A stretch of 64,000 nucleotides of DNA, from the NCBI RefSeq assembly GCF_964199755.1, contig NC_133899.1:28747446-28811445 (forward strand), written 5' to 3'. A program made the translations under genes and the position numbers. Shown one piece after another: positions 45,472-64,000 of the stretch. The notes under the pieces were generated by a model that was not told the DNA's origin, searched no databases, and was given only the letters and a program-made list of their open reading frames with translations. Each line of letters opens with the position of its first letter. Position 1 is the stretch's first letter. The DNA comes from Larus michahellis. Lineage: Eukaryota; Chordata; Aves; Charadriiformes; Laridae.

Positions 45472-48400
45472 CAAAGACCGATTTTAGGCCTAATAGTGTG
45501 GTCTGTTACATCAATCACAGGAAGTTATTTCAACGTGAATACGGTTCTAGGTTTTATAGATTTAATTGTGATGCTTGTCCGCCCCCTTCTATACAGATGA
45601 CATGAAATGAAACAAACTGGAGCTAGATACTAAGGAATGATTTATTTTGAAAAATGACTGCACGTTTTTAATCAAGTTTGACATGGTTGTTTAAGTAGAC
45701 CTGTTCAGGAACAAAAGTAATCTTTAGACTGGCTTTATTTTTCATTTTGTAATATATTATGTCACTAAATGTTGCACTATAATTTATTTCTAACCATACT
45801 GGTGTTCTTGTTGTACACTCGATAAATTAACGTCTGAGAAAGGACGTCCTCTGCATTTTGTTACTGCTCAAGCAATTTTTACTTCTAACCGTGTTATTCT
45901 TTACTCCCTGCTTTCTTGTCCAGTACTGCACATCAGATATCTATAATTGCCATCCTCCAAATTGCAAATACAGCCTGTTTATTTCTCACATCCAAAACAG
46001 GAGCACAAGAATAATGGTCAACTGAGAAAAGTATAACTGTTCTTCACTAGAACAATCCCTCGAGATCCAAACCTAGCAAAGTTTGTAAGCATACATTTAA
46101 TTTAAAACATGTTAGTATTTCCATTGCCTTTGAAAGAATACATTTTAAGTTAAGGCTTCTACAGAATTCTCATACTTCAAATACATACAGGCCAAAGAAC
46201 TTCACTGGATAGAGGTCTGAGTACCTGCAAGCTGAGCAGACCTACTACACTAAACACAACCCTCTTTGTCGTTCAGAAACTAAATTCCTTTATTGTCTTT
46301 ATACTGTAATAGACTCAAATTCAATTTAAGATTTAAAATGGATAATAGAAATATGACATATATATTAAGCGAAATTTCAGATATAGGGTTTCCTAATTTG
46401 CAAAAACAGCTTTGCTGGACGCGGTTCATTCTTAGCAAATTACCTGTGACCAGTCAGAATTTCACTGACAAGCCTCTCAAATACTCCAGCTTCTGTTCAG
46501 AGGAGTATCTAAAACCTCCTCATGCCCAGTCCTTGATGAAGAACAGGAATTCAATTCAAACTGAAAAGCGGCAGTGCTGGGAGAGGTTCTGACATTCAGA
46601 AAGGGTAAGAGGATAAAAGAGAGAGAAAAATGACAGACTCAGTCTGCACCATTACTAAAATTAGATAATTTCTTTTGTTCTCCTGAACCTTCTGCTCTAT
46701 TTGCCAGGAATCATATTAGCAACAGAAACTGCGAGAATCTGTCCAACCTTATTAGAGAAGCTGGACACAAAGAAATTACGAAAACCCTTTTTAAATGTAC
46801 TTGCACATACAAAGAAAAAAGGCAGAGTTTTAGAATTCTGCAAGATGAGATCAAAACCCATGTCAGAAAAACTGGACATCAAACTAACAAAGCTTAATTA
46901 ACAGTATTGCAGTGTGCTGAGCACCAGCACAGAACAAGACTTTACCTTTTGTGTCTATCTATATATATTGTTTTACTACTTAGGACAGACCTGGACGGGC
47001 TTAAACAGAGGCATGCTCACAAGGTCTTCTCAAGAGCAACCAGTTCACCCAAGATGTTCCTTTACTGTCTAAGCATCCTATTCAATACTGCCACACAGAA
47101 GATCTCTGAAGGGCCAGCTCTGCTCCTGGGAAGCATTTTGATGGCTGGCAGTGGATCTCTTCTCCGTGTGGGAGATTCATCAGCAGACCTGATGGCCTGT
47201 AACGCTGTAGGAGCAAGTGATGATTCTGATATATACCAAGACACCATAGCCGAACTCCTCAATAATGTGGAGATTTCAAGTGAGAATCTTCACATTGAGA
47301 TCTTCTGTCACTGGTCTACTTTTCTGAAGACATAATTAGAAGCAACAGGTAAGGACTACTTAATACTTTAAGTCAGGCACACAAGGGAAATACTCATCCT
47401 TGGGTGATGGGATCAGGGTCCCTCTCTAGTCTGATTTTACTACAATAGTAGATAATGCCTCTTTCATAGTCTTGTCTGCAGCCTCACGGTTAGGACATCT
47501 TTTACGGAGTGGCACAGTGAGTTGGACTCTTTAAGGCTAAGAAGATCCTCAGCCTCCTTCCTCCCAGGGCGGACGGTCACTAGCCTACTTCACAAAAGGC
47601 AGTTCCTGGCATCATACTGCTGACTTTTGGTCCTTCTTAAGCAGGTGTCAGCCCTGCCAGGGGCGTCACCGCTCCAAGTGGATGGAGGCACTTTATGCAC
47701 AACCACAAATCAGATGCACTAAGACAGCAGCTCAGACCTGCTCCTGCAGTGATGTTTCACAATGGCTAACATCAGCAGCTCTTCACCTAGTGAGCACCAA
47801 ACTATCCTCCAGAGACACCTACTTCACTCTGTTCCCCATCTTGCCCAAAGCCGAAATGTCTCACTTAGAGCTCTGAATTAATTTCTTCGGTCAAGAATAT
47901 TTTCTTAAGCGATTGCAAAGTTGGATGCCTGATGACAGAGATCTGAACCTAGTCTAACAACTAGCGCGTGTGAATATGACCATTCTTAATTGGGTGAAGT
48001 GCAAAAGGACATAGGGTACATTGCCTTACATGTAGACAATACAAACTTTAATACTGCTGTGGCAGCTACAAATTGAACTTAAGCTCCAGCAATAAAAGGT
48101 TTAGTGTCGCTGGAGTGGAGTGTCTTGCACATGATCTGTCTCCACGTATAACCACATCTGTGTGGCCACAGACTGTGGTATAAATGACAACTGTGAAGTC
48201 TGCATGGCCTGTCAAACTAAAGATGCAGAATATCCCATAGTCAATCCTGGGTTGTCACTTATGATTCTAGTAGTACACAGATTTGCAATTTGTAATTCTT
48301 TCTCTGTCCCTTTCTCCTCAGATCAGTGATAGATTTTCAAACCACAGCAATTGAAAGAGACTTCCAAGGCAAGTGAGTCTTTCCCAAAACATAAAATATT

Positions 48401-49537
48401 TAACTACATTGCTTCCACAATGAAGAGGTTTTCAGCATTGAATACAAGGAGGAAAAAAAAAGGAAAACTTTGCTTTGTTAAACAACAAAAGGAATTCAGC
48501 CCACAGCTCCTGATTTTAAGTATATTCTATACAAACTAAAAGGAAACCTGCAAACTCTGACTGTTTTATCCTTCACTGGCCGCAATATTGGAAGAATACA
48601 GTTCTCATAAAATCCAAACCATATTACACGCAAAACTAAACTGATAAATACTTTTTATATTGCTTTAATGTCATAATAAATATCTAGGTATCAAGTCTGA
48701 AATTATTTGAAATACATGCTTAGCTGCCATACAGGAAGGGTAGCTGAATGGGAGTTGATGCTTCAGTTGATAAAACTCATGACATGGATGAATGTTACCC
48801 TTGAACTCTTAATGGTAGTTCAGAACTGTCATCAAAAGCCTTTGCCTTCAGGAAAAAATAGGTATCTTTCACATGTAAGAATGGGGTACTTTTTCATAAA
48901 GTTTATTTTAAAGGGATAAAGTCATCCAGAAAGAAGCAAGCTCCCTAGTATGTCATATTTTCTGCCAGCCTAAGGCCATATTGTCAAAAGGCATTAATTC
49001 CAAGGGAGCGACAGAAACGTCATCAGGATAACATACATCCAGCACATGCAGCTTTCTAAAAAGCCACACAGACAAATGCAAGATGGGTCTGGTATGGGAT
49101 GCGGAACAAAAAGCCTGAGTAAAACGAGGAGTCAGATTTCACTCTGACGTCTCCTGTTTGGGAATGACAGATTACAGATCGCAATATACCAATAATTTGG
49201 GCATCAGGAAAAAGAGGATAAATAACTTCCATGATCTGATTTGAAAGTAACCATTTTTTTTACCTAGCACTAATTCTCTTTAAAATAATATCTTCCTACA
49301 AGCTCTGTCTTCCTTAATGATCAGTAAATGCAATAACGCATCTGTTTCTCCTACTCTGATCATTGTATAAAGATGCATTCCAAAACAAAAATCATTTTTG
49401 GGGTTTATCTTTAAAGAGAAGAAAGGTGAGTAAGAAAAATATTTGCTACTGCATGCATCATTCTAAACAAAGTAAACCTAAAAAATACGGAAATAGGCAA
49501 AACGATTATTAGGGGAGTCAGGACTACTAGCCCTTTC

Positions 49538-49578
49538 ACAAACTAAAAAGAAGCAAACACAAACTAAAAAGAAGCAAG
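49538..49578. repeat. 21-bp direct duplication
   Basis: CACAAACTAAAAAGAAGCAA occurs twice in immediate succession. A minor local duplication with no other associated feature. Confidence 0.8.
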
Positions 49579-51199
49579 CCAGAAACCAAGCCCCAAGTCT
49601 GCAAACAGTTTATGTATATCTTAATTTTAAGCAGATGAGGAGTCCTATTAATTTCAGTGGGATAGTTCACATGTTTGCAGTTACACATTGTGAGATAACC
49701 TGCAAAAGACAGCTGGAGGTTGGCAGAATTTACCTAGAACAGTTTACTCTGTTAGCACATTTTATCTAACCCAGAAAATTCTTAGAACTCTTAAGAGAAA
49801 TAAATTAGTATGCTCCCTTCTCCAGTAAGTAGCTTGGAGTTTGCACTGACTGAAATTGTGATTTATTCTGTTGAGCAAGGGAGAAATCATAGGAAATGAG
49901 GACAGGCAAAAAGCCTTCTCTGAGTTTTGAAACACAAGCAGCCAAACTTGCAAAGAAATAAATCTAATGTCTGCTTCCCCCCCTGCCAATGCTATTTAGG
50001 ATTTACATATTCCAGAACAGAATCATCATCTTTACAAAATTGTAACTGAATTAGTGAACTGGTACAGGATGAAACTTGTGAACAAAGAGTAAATCCCTGC
50101 TACAGACCTTTAGTGAATTGTACAAAGATGCTATTTATCTTGGAATATCTGTAAGACATAAAAATACTTTATTTGAATAGGATTGCAACAGAAACATTTG
50201 AAGGACAAGGTGAATAAATCCGAAGTCAAGGATCCTGAGAAAAACAGACAGTTTGTTTGAGATATTTGTCTTCCAGCAGGCTGGACTTCAGTATCATTTG
50301 TACCATTGAACCTCATTTAAAAGAAAGTCAGTGAAAGTAAACGAACGTTTTTGTTTGCTAGCATTTCCAAGGTTTTACACTGGATAGCCCAATCTAACAG
50401 CCTTTTTATTATCTCCGAAGAATAAAGATTAACAGACCAACAAAAAGGTTCTGATGCGTCTGATAAGAATTAAATTGATTACAGTAATTCTTTTAGTTTA
50501 TCTAAAATTCTCAGCATATGCCTGTGTGTTAAATTTTATTAGGGATTCAGATCAAAATGGATATAACTGTTTGTAAGAATTTATACGGTGATTGTTATAA
50601 CATAGATGTTAAGGTAGACATATGCATGCCCTGGTGCTCTAATGAACAGAGTGAGTTATAAATTTTAGATTTATTAGGTATAAATTATATTAAGCATGCT
50701 CACTCTATTAAATATTGTCAATGTTTAATGGGTGTAATTTGAAGTGTTGTATTGCAGTATTTGAAGTATTGCAGTATTTGGATTTACATTTCAACTTGCC
50801 AGTGAATGCTCAAATTTATTTAACTTAAAAGAAAACTGAGAATGCATTTTCCTCTACCTGGGGCTAGAATCAGTGTTCTCACCTCCAATTAGTTAAGCAG
50901 AGAAAGACCATTGACATTCACGATTAAGGAAATGTTTGAGTGTTTTAGTATCATGTCAGAATGCTGTGGATTGAGTATTTGTGCTAAATGTTTTAATGTA
51001 ATACTAGAACGTTGCCTATTGAATGTTAATGTTAATGTTGTAATAATTAAAGAAACAGACTGATTTGTTTGGTTTTGCAGTTTTGTTAATGTGGGATGAT
51101 TATGGAAACGAATAAAAAAGTGATGAAAAAACAACCTTTGACACCTCCATGCCACCTCTCAGAGGCACAGAAAGAAACTTGAGGAAACCAAAGCCATCT

Positions 51200-51726
51200 G
51201 GGTGAGGAATTCATCAGCTAAAGAGGGACCAGCCTTGAGAAGCTAGGCTGCTAGCAGAGGGGACACAGACCAATGTAGACAGAGGGGCCCCAGGAGGCGC
51301 AAGGCCTGGCTCACGGCTGGCGATGGTGGCCACAGGGAGCCCCTGCCTGCCCTGCCACGGCTCCTCTGCGGACCGAGGGATTTTCTTCACCCTTTCTCTC
51401 TTCTCCTTTGCTTCGGGAACCTGCTGGCAGGCCACAGCTAGAGGGAGCGAGATGCCTCATGCCTAGTTTTCCAACAGAAGGACAATGGTTATGTGTGGAA
51501 AGCACAGCTGCAGAAACCCATAGCGGTGAGGGAAGCGCGGGCAGGCAGGGCGGCCAGGCAGGGCGGCCAGGGGCCACCGGGCTGGTGGCAGCTCCGCCGC
51601 AGGGGCGCGGGAAGGCCGTCAGCCCCTCGCCTTTGCCCGCCACTTGCAGCTCTTGTGCCAGCCCCGCCAAAGAGACGCCCGTGTTACCAAAATCCATACC
51701 GGAATTATCACTCTCTAAACCAGGTT
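51200..51726. promoter_or_regulatory. GC-rich upstream flank of the PCNX4 promoter
   Basis: GC- and CpG-enriched sequence begins here, densest at about 51520-51690. It includes a 13-bp tandem repeat GGCAGGGCGGCCA at 51544-51556 and 51557-51569. It is separated from the main CpG island only by the LTR-like element. It may be the upstream half of one CpG island, a divergent promoter, or internal remains of the LTR element. The last cannot be excluded. Confidence 0.45.
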
Positions 51727-52275
51727 TGTAGTTTAGAAAGCTGACAGTAGTTTATTTATGGCGCCGGGTGCACGGGTGATCTCTTCCCCTGTCATACACC
51801 CCCATCAGAACTCTCCACACAATTTTTATACACATTTTACATCATCATTATAGTGTTAGTACCTCCTACCTATACTTGATTGGTTAGTAATTTACATATG
51901 ATTACACCATTGAGTTATAGCTATCATGCATGCTCAAGGGAAGAGTCTTCACCTGGGCAAGGGTCTTCTTGACCTATGGGCGTGATTTTTAGTATTATAA
52001 TGAAAGTAGTTCAGCTTAGGACACTTAAGAACTTTCACTTTCCTGCCAAGGTGGCTAAACTTCTCGAAACGTGTAGATTAGTACCATCCTCAAGGTCCTT
52101 ATGCTCGATGTGCTTCCTCAAGAATGATACGCTACTTGCCTCCCTTAATTAGGAGTTCTTTTCACTAGCTCATGCTTGATAAATCAAGGATAGAATCCTG
52201 ATTATTCGTGAGAATACACATAAGGCCTTTCGGCACTAGTTACTGATAACATTTCAGGGATATGCTTTGGTAACA
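51727..52275 (-). mobile_element. solo LTR-like element (endogenous retrovirus), minus orientation
   Basis: On the minus strand this 549-bp block begins TGTTACC and ends CTACA, that is TG...CA. It carries signals in LTR order: a CCAAT-type CCAATC (51878-51883), a TATAAAAA box (51823-51830) and an AATAAA poly(A) signal (51751-51756). It is AT-rich and abruptly different from the GC-rich DNA on both sides. No clear target-site duplication is visible (AGGTT to the left, CCTGG to the right). No primer-binding site or retroviral gene was recognised beside it. The exact LTR family is not named, and the solo state is inferred from the missing second copy. Confidence 0.6.
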
Positions 52276-52377
52276 CCTGGAGAAGCCACCCGCTACCACT
52301 CCGCTGGCCGGAGCCATTTCCCGCCGGCGGCGGGGACCCCCGCAGCGCCTCGACGCCACCGGCTGCCTCAGGCGGGC

Positions 52378-52388
52378 AAAATGGCGGC
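52378..52388 (+). promoter_or_regulatory. YY1-type motif AAAATGGCGGC
   Basis: Matches the YY1 consensus AAnATGGCGGC. In many vertebrate CpG-island promoters this motif lies at or just after the transcription start. It suggests, but does not prove, that PCNX4 starts close to 52380. Confidence 0.6.
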
Positions 52389-52720
52389 GACCGCGGGGAG
52401 GGAAAACGGGGCGGGGCGGGGGCCGCTAGCGCGGCGAGGCCGGGCGTCACCACGGCTGTTAGCCACCGCCTCCTCCTTCCCCCTTTTCACCGTCCTTAGC
52501 AGCAGCAGCAGCACCGGGGTGGAGGAGCTCCGCCGGCGGGGAGGAGCGGCCGGCTGCGGCCTGCGCTGTTCACACTCCCTCAGGACAGCCTTGGGGCGGG
52601 GAGGGGGGAGCGCTCCGGCATCCTCCTCCTCCCTTTTCTCCTCCTCCCACCGCAGGCTCAGCCCCGTTCCGCTTCTCCCCCCTTCCCGCAAAGCCCCTGA
52701 CCTACTCCGAGCCTGGGCCA

Positions 52721-52729
52721 GAGGTAGGT
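52721..52729 (+). other. PCNX4: candidate 5' UTR exon splice donor GAG|GTAGGT
   Basis: A good donor (GT at 52724) inside the CpG island. It would end a non-coding first exon of about 340 nt if transcription starts near the YY1 motif. A stronger donor, TGAG|GTAAGT, follows at 53487/53488, with a possible acceptor TTCCTGCAG ending at 53069. So an alternative or second 5' UTR exon (about 53070-53487) is possible. Only transcript data can decide. Confidence 0.4.
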
Positions 52730-53010
52730 TCCCGCCTCGCAGAGGCACTTTACCGTGGCTGCCTCTCGCCGGCCCCGGCCGTTTGCCGCAGGGGCGCAGG
52801 CACCCACCTGCCCGTTTCCCCCCGCATCCGGGAGCCGCGGAGCCCTTCACCGAGGCAGGCAGAGGCGCCACGGCCTCCCCGAAGCGGGGAGGCGGCGGTG
52901 CGGTAGCCGCGCCTGGCTCTGCCCGACCGGCGTTACCTTCCCCTGAGTCTCCCCACCGGCCGTGCCTCGGCGGGCCCGGTGGCTGCCTGGCCTCCCCATC
53001 CCCTCAGGAG

Positions 53011-56000
53011 TAAAAAACAGTACAGGCTTTGTTTTTGGTCGCTTAAGTTGATTAGTTCCGTTCCTGCAGAAGATCCGGAGGAGAGGTGGCTGGGTAGAAG
53101 GTGTGGTGGCTCTGGTGGGAGTCCATCTGGTCAGGTGCAGAGGTGTCTGGAGAAGGAGGTGGTCAGCGGCTCTTCCCAAAGTGGTCCCGGGACGCTGTTC
53201 CCATAGCTGGAGCCCATTGGCTTAAAACGCTTCATCCCCTGGTCGTGCCAGGGGTTGGCATGGATGCTGTTGAGGAGAGGGCCCCCAGCCTGCTCCATCT
53301 GGCTCCCTGCTGGCCTGCGGCACAGCTGAGTCTTTAACCATGGAGTAGAGGTGCCGGTGTCAGGGCAGGGGATGTCCGTAGCCACCCCACCCCGTGTCTC
53401 CCACGCTGGCATTCCTCCCTCCTGTGCTAGCAGGTGGTTTATAGCCATCACTCAGTCTTGCATGAAGAGACCTCGAAGACCACTGAGGTAAGTATTCTTA
53501 AGCCTTATGTGCTTTGGCAGCTTAGACAGCTGAGAGCTGTACACCTCTTCTCCTCTAATTGCTTGAAATAAAACCAGACTGAACGGAGCTGATCTGCTGT
53601 CAGTGAACGTGAAGGATGATGGTCGTTTGGACAAAAATTCATGCCCTCCTGTGAATGTCTGCCTGAATTTGAGCAAGATTTGTTTTGTTTCTTTTTATAA
53701 TGAGGACAGAGAGAATATTGGGCGGGGGGAGTGGAACATGTTAAATAACTTTGTGGTGGTAAAGTCCTTTTACCGTCCTTGTTATGATAGTACTGAAGTT
53801 GCATGGATCACTGCTGGTGATGACAAACTGTTGTGGTGCAGGTTGTTTGGGTAACCAAGCAAGTTGTCAAAGTTGGGCCAGTCCTGTATGTTAGGAATGT
53901 ATATTGAAGCCAGGTCCTGTAAACACTCACTTTTGTGGGGAGCCTTGTTGCTAGGGCTTTGCACAGAAATAACAAGACACATGAGTGTCTTTTTGAAGTC
54001 CTTACGTGCTACCTGGCTATTTGGAAGCCAGGAGGATAGTCGAGGGTGTTGTTTCCATAGTCTGTGAGCTTCAGTCTTAGTATTTTCATTTATAAATAAA
54101 TTCACATCTTTTTATGGCTTGTTTTGGAGTGTAACCAAGTAGAACTATATTGTTTATGTACCTTTTTTTTTTGTCTCACACAAAGATGTCTATTGTTTAC
54201 ACAGAAACTGTAAGAGGAATGTTTTGTTAACATTTTGTTAGCAATATAAACTGACAAACACAAATGCAGACTCAAACTGCAAACAAAAATAGCCCTTCTT
54301 AGAGCAGAAAACCACAGCTGCCCAAAAGTATGTACCTTATGGTTCTACAGCTCTTTTAAAAACTCGGCTTGTATCATTTAGGTGCATAAGAATCTTCTAT
54401 GATGTGTAACTTCCACAGCAACTTAGTTTCATGCCTATGTAGCCCTCTAAGCAGTGTTTCTTTTTCTAAATGACACTGGCTGAATTGTGATTATTTTTTT
54501 CTTTAATTACATTGAAATTTGTTTTTAGTTGGGCGTGTCCCTGTTACATTTTCAAATTCCTGAGCTGACTGGAATGAATTCCCCTCTCCATTGTCAACAT
54601 GTGTCTTTTCCATTAGGGCTGTCTGCTGCCCTCTTGTTCCCTTAAGAAACTTTCAATGGCTTGAAACAGTATGACCAAAAAAACTCTATGGTTTCAATAT
54701 TCCATAGTCAGTATTCTATGTGTAAAAATTCCAATTTGTAAGGAAAAAAAAAAAGCCATTCCACAGCCTACATGGAGAATAGTTACAGAGCCTGTGGGGT
54801 CCTGCTTTTCATTGTGGAGTGTATGGACTTCGTGAACCCTGAATGCAAATTTCCAGTTGTGGTAATGCGTACAAATGGCCTTTATTCTCTCTCATTTGCA
54901 CTGTTTCTAACTTAGTCGTGTGATGACCAGTATCTACCTTCAGTCAAGTGACTGATAACTGTTTATTAAGGAGTAAATTGGTCTCAGAAGCACCTAAAAG
55001 CATTTAGTATTGTATAAAGAAGGGATCACAGTAGTTTGGAAACTCCACGGCAGCAAGTCTAATTTTTAATATATCAGTAATGATGGCTAATAGGTATTCA
55101 TCAGATTAAACAGGTCCAGTAGAAGAAAGTTAGCATTTCAGTACTGGTGCAACTCCAAATGCATACCAGCATCTCTTTTTTAAGAATTATTATTAATGAA
55201 GTGCTTTAGCACTGCATTTTTGTGCTGTTTTATCACCCTGTTTCTTAGCTGGAGTATTTCTACCTGTCATTCATGGATTCTTGCTTTTGTGACTAGTAGC
55301 ATAAAATTATATTTGAATATCATAGTTACCTTCTTACATTCATTACTTCTACATTGCCTGATCATGTCTAAATGAGTGGTCATATCTGATTTCAATTTGA
55401 TGATTTATTGTAAATGTTTACAGGTATCTTTTTTCCTCTTTTCAGCTTTCTCCATTGACAGACAAGAATATATGCCGATTCTGCTACAACTCACAAGTAT
55501 TGTGTTTATTTTTTTTATTTTATATGTTTTAGGAAGCAGAAAGTGAACTGTTTACTTTACATCTTGTGTAGTGCTTAGTACAGTGAGATCCTGTTCTGCA
55601 ACTAGGCTGTGTAGGACAGTAAAAATGCTGATGTGGAAAACAATACTAATAATTTTTTTTTTTACAGTTAGTTTATTTCATAAGGCTTTGATTTTTACAG
55701 GGACCTTGGTGTGACTGTATCCTTGCACTTATATGGCTATTCAGTGAAATCACTGGCTCTTCTGTTTGTTTATGAAGATACTTTATAGGATTAATTTGAG
55801 TTAGAGGTCTGTAGCAAGAAGTGATTGTAATCAGACCGCATGGGGAAAAAAAAAAATCAGTTTTAGGAAGGTGTTCTGGTGTCGAGATGAGTTGGTTTTA
55901 CCATCTCCCAAGAACTGATTCTATGTTTTATTTGAAAGCTTCAGATCGTGAACATATTCTTTATTTTAAAATAAATAATGTTTTTCCATTTTAAGTGTTT

Positions 56001-56190
56001 GCTTAGCAGTTTCTTTAGGTGTTTGCTAGTTTCTAGCAGATTCTGTTGGTGCCTTAGGATGATATCTACTAATGCTAACATGTCAGAATTCCACTGTAAC
56101 TTAGTAAATGAAAACAGGACCAAAGAATTCCCTGGATAAGTTCTGAGTTCCAGATTCAGTAATGTTTCTTTCTTTTTCTCTCTCTTACAG
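53011..56190. other. PCNX4 5' UTR intron region
   Basis: Sequence between the promoter island and the first coding exon. It contains the candidate alternative non-coding exon described for the 52721 donor. The remainder is AT-rich and shows no repeats or genes. It ends in a strong pyrimidine tract and TTACAG at 56190. Confidence 0.6.
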
Positions 56191-56195
56191 GAAAA

Positions 56196-56219
56196 ATGAT
56201 ATTCATCCAGCATTCCTGA
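56196..56219 (+). promoter_or_regulatory. 7-codon upstream ORF before the PCNX4 start
   Basis: In the leader of the first coding exon, ATG at 56196 reads M-I-F-I-Q-H-S and stops at TGA 56217-56219, nine bases before the main ATG. Its -3 base is A, so it could be used. Such a close uORF may lower or gate initiation at 56229. Being in frame with the main start, it cannot extend the protein because of the stop. Confidence 0.6.
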
Positions 56220-58719
<2,500 letters not shown>

Positions 58720-58765
58720 TAAACCTTGTTTATATAATTGTAAAATATATCAATATCGTTTATAA

Positions 58766-60272
<1,507 letters not shown>

Positions 60273-60414
60273 TGAATTTTAAATATGTTAGCCTAAGAAA
60301 TTCTCTTCTACATGATTTGAGTATTAAGATGACTTGGAAGAAATATTCCGGGTCATGAAAGCAGAGACAGAAAAATACATTTTTAAATGTATGTCTAACA
60401 TACCTCTATTTTAG

Positions 60415-60552
<138 letters not shown>

Positions 60553-60675
60553 TAAATTTAAGCAGATAGTTGCTACTTAAAGTCTTTGTTTCCTTGCCTT
60601 CCCCTATTAGGGAATTACAGAATTCGGGACCTAGCAAACAGAGGCTGAAAAACTGTACTAAGATATGCACTCTAA

Positions 60676-63940
<3,265 letters not shown>

Positions 63941-64000
63941 TAATGTTTTGATATCATGCAAACATTTTTCTGCATAATATTTCAGCAATGTAACTGCCTG

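Larger units (their letters stand above)
44101..51200. other. intergenic, no gene recognised
   Basis: Unique sequence with two small duplications (listed). Two ORFs over 140 codons (44572-45003 and 46907-47335, both plus) do not resemble any protein family I know. The second lies between plausible splice sites (see findings). Confidence 0.4.
52270..53010. promoter_or_regulatory. PCNX4: CpG island, PCNX4 promoter
   Basis: Dense CpG and GC content with GC boxes at about 52408-52422 (GGGGCGGGGCGGGGG) and 52591-52610, typical of a TATA-less housekeeping promoter. It lies 3.2 kb upstream of the first PCNX4 coding exon on the same strand. Long ORFs through it (for example 52267-53013) come from the GC composition and are not genes. 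Confidence 0.85.

Noticed and set aside
52267-53013. 248-codon ORF in the CpG island, and the 167-codon minus ORF opposite it
   Set aside because: Pro/Ala/Arg/Gly-rich translations on both strands are expected from GC-rich promoter DNA. No domain, and the position fits a promoter and 5' UTR.

Overview
The window looks like nuclear DNA from a bird. Four CR1 non-LTR retrotransposon fragments carry the (ATTCTRTG)n-type 3' end. There is one LTR-like element, the unique sequence is AT-rich, and the vertebrate introns are compact. CR1 is also common in crocodilians and turtles, so bird is an inference. Two vertebrate genes can be read, both on the + strand and in the neighbour order I remember from human chromosome 14q23: LRRC9, then PCNX4.

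About 2.2-17.3 kb: 3' half of LRRC9, leucine-rich repeat containing 9. I assembled it by eye from short exons with splice signals: 8308-8370, 11285-11421, 12007-12235, 12426-12494 and a terminal exon at 17059-17289. A further decayed exon lies near 2240-2333. Three of them carry in-frame stops (TAA 8338, TAG 11379, TGA 12161). The 12007-12235 exon also has a net frameshift, and at least two expected exons were not found. This is best read as a unitary LRRC9 pseudogene, or a gene in decay, in this lineage, and it is the main finding.

About 17.3-51.2 kb: roughly 34 kb without a recognised gene. It holds CR1 fragments at 18981-21362 (-), 24990-25458 (-), 39648-40163 (-) and 43330-44100 (+), plus a few small tandem duplications. 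No ORF here resembles a known protein outside CR1.

About 51.2-64.0 kb: PCNX4, pecanex-like 4, 5' part. A CpG-rich promoter (about 52270-53010) has GC boxes and a YY1-type AAAATGGCGGC motif. A solo-LTR-like element (51727-52275, minus orientation) sits directly against its upstream edge. Coding starts at 56229 after a 7-codon upstream ORF. Seven coding exons, with GT/AG borders and consistent phases, give 692 uninterrupted codons. The gene runs off the right edge of the window. There is no operon logic here: these are two independent vertebrate genes, one apparently dead and one intact as far as it can be read.
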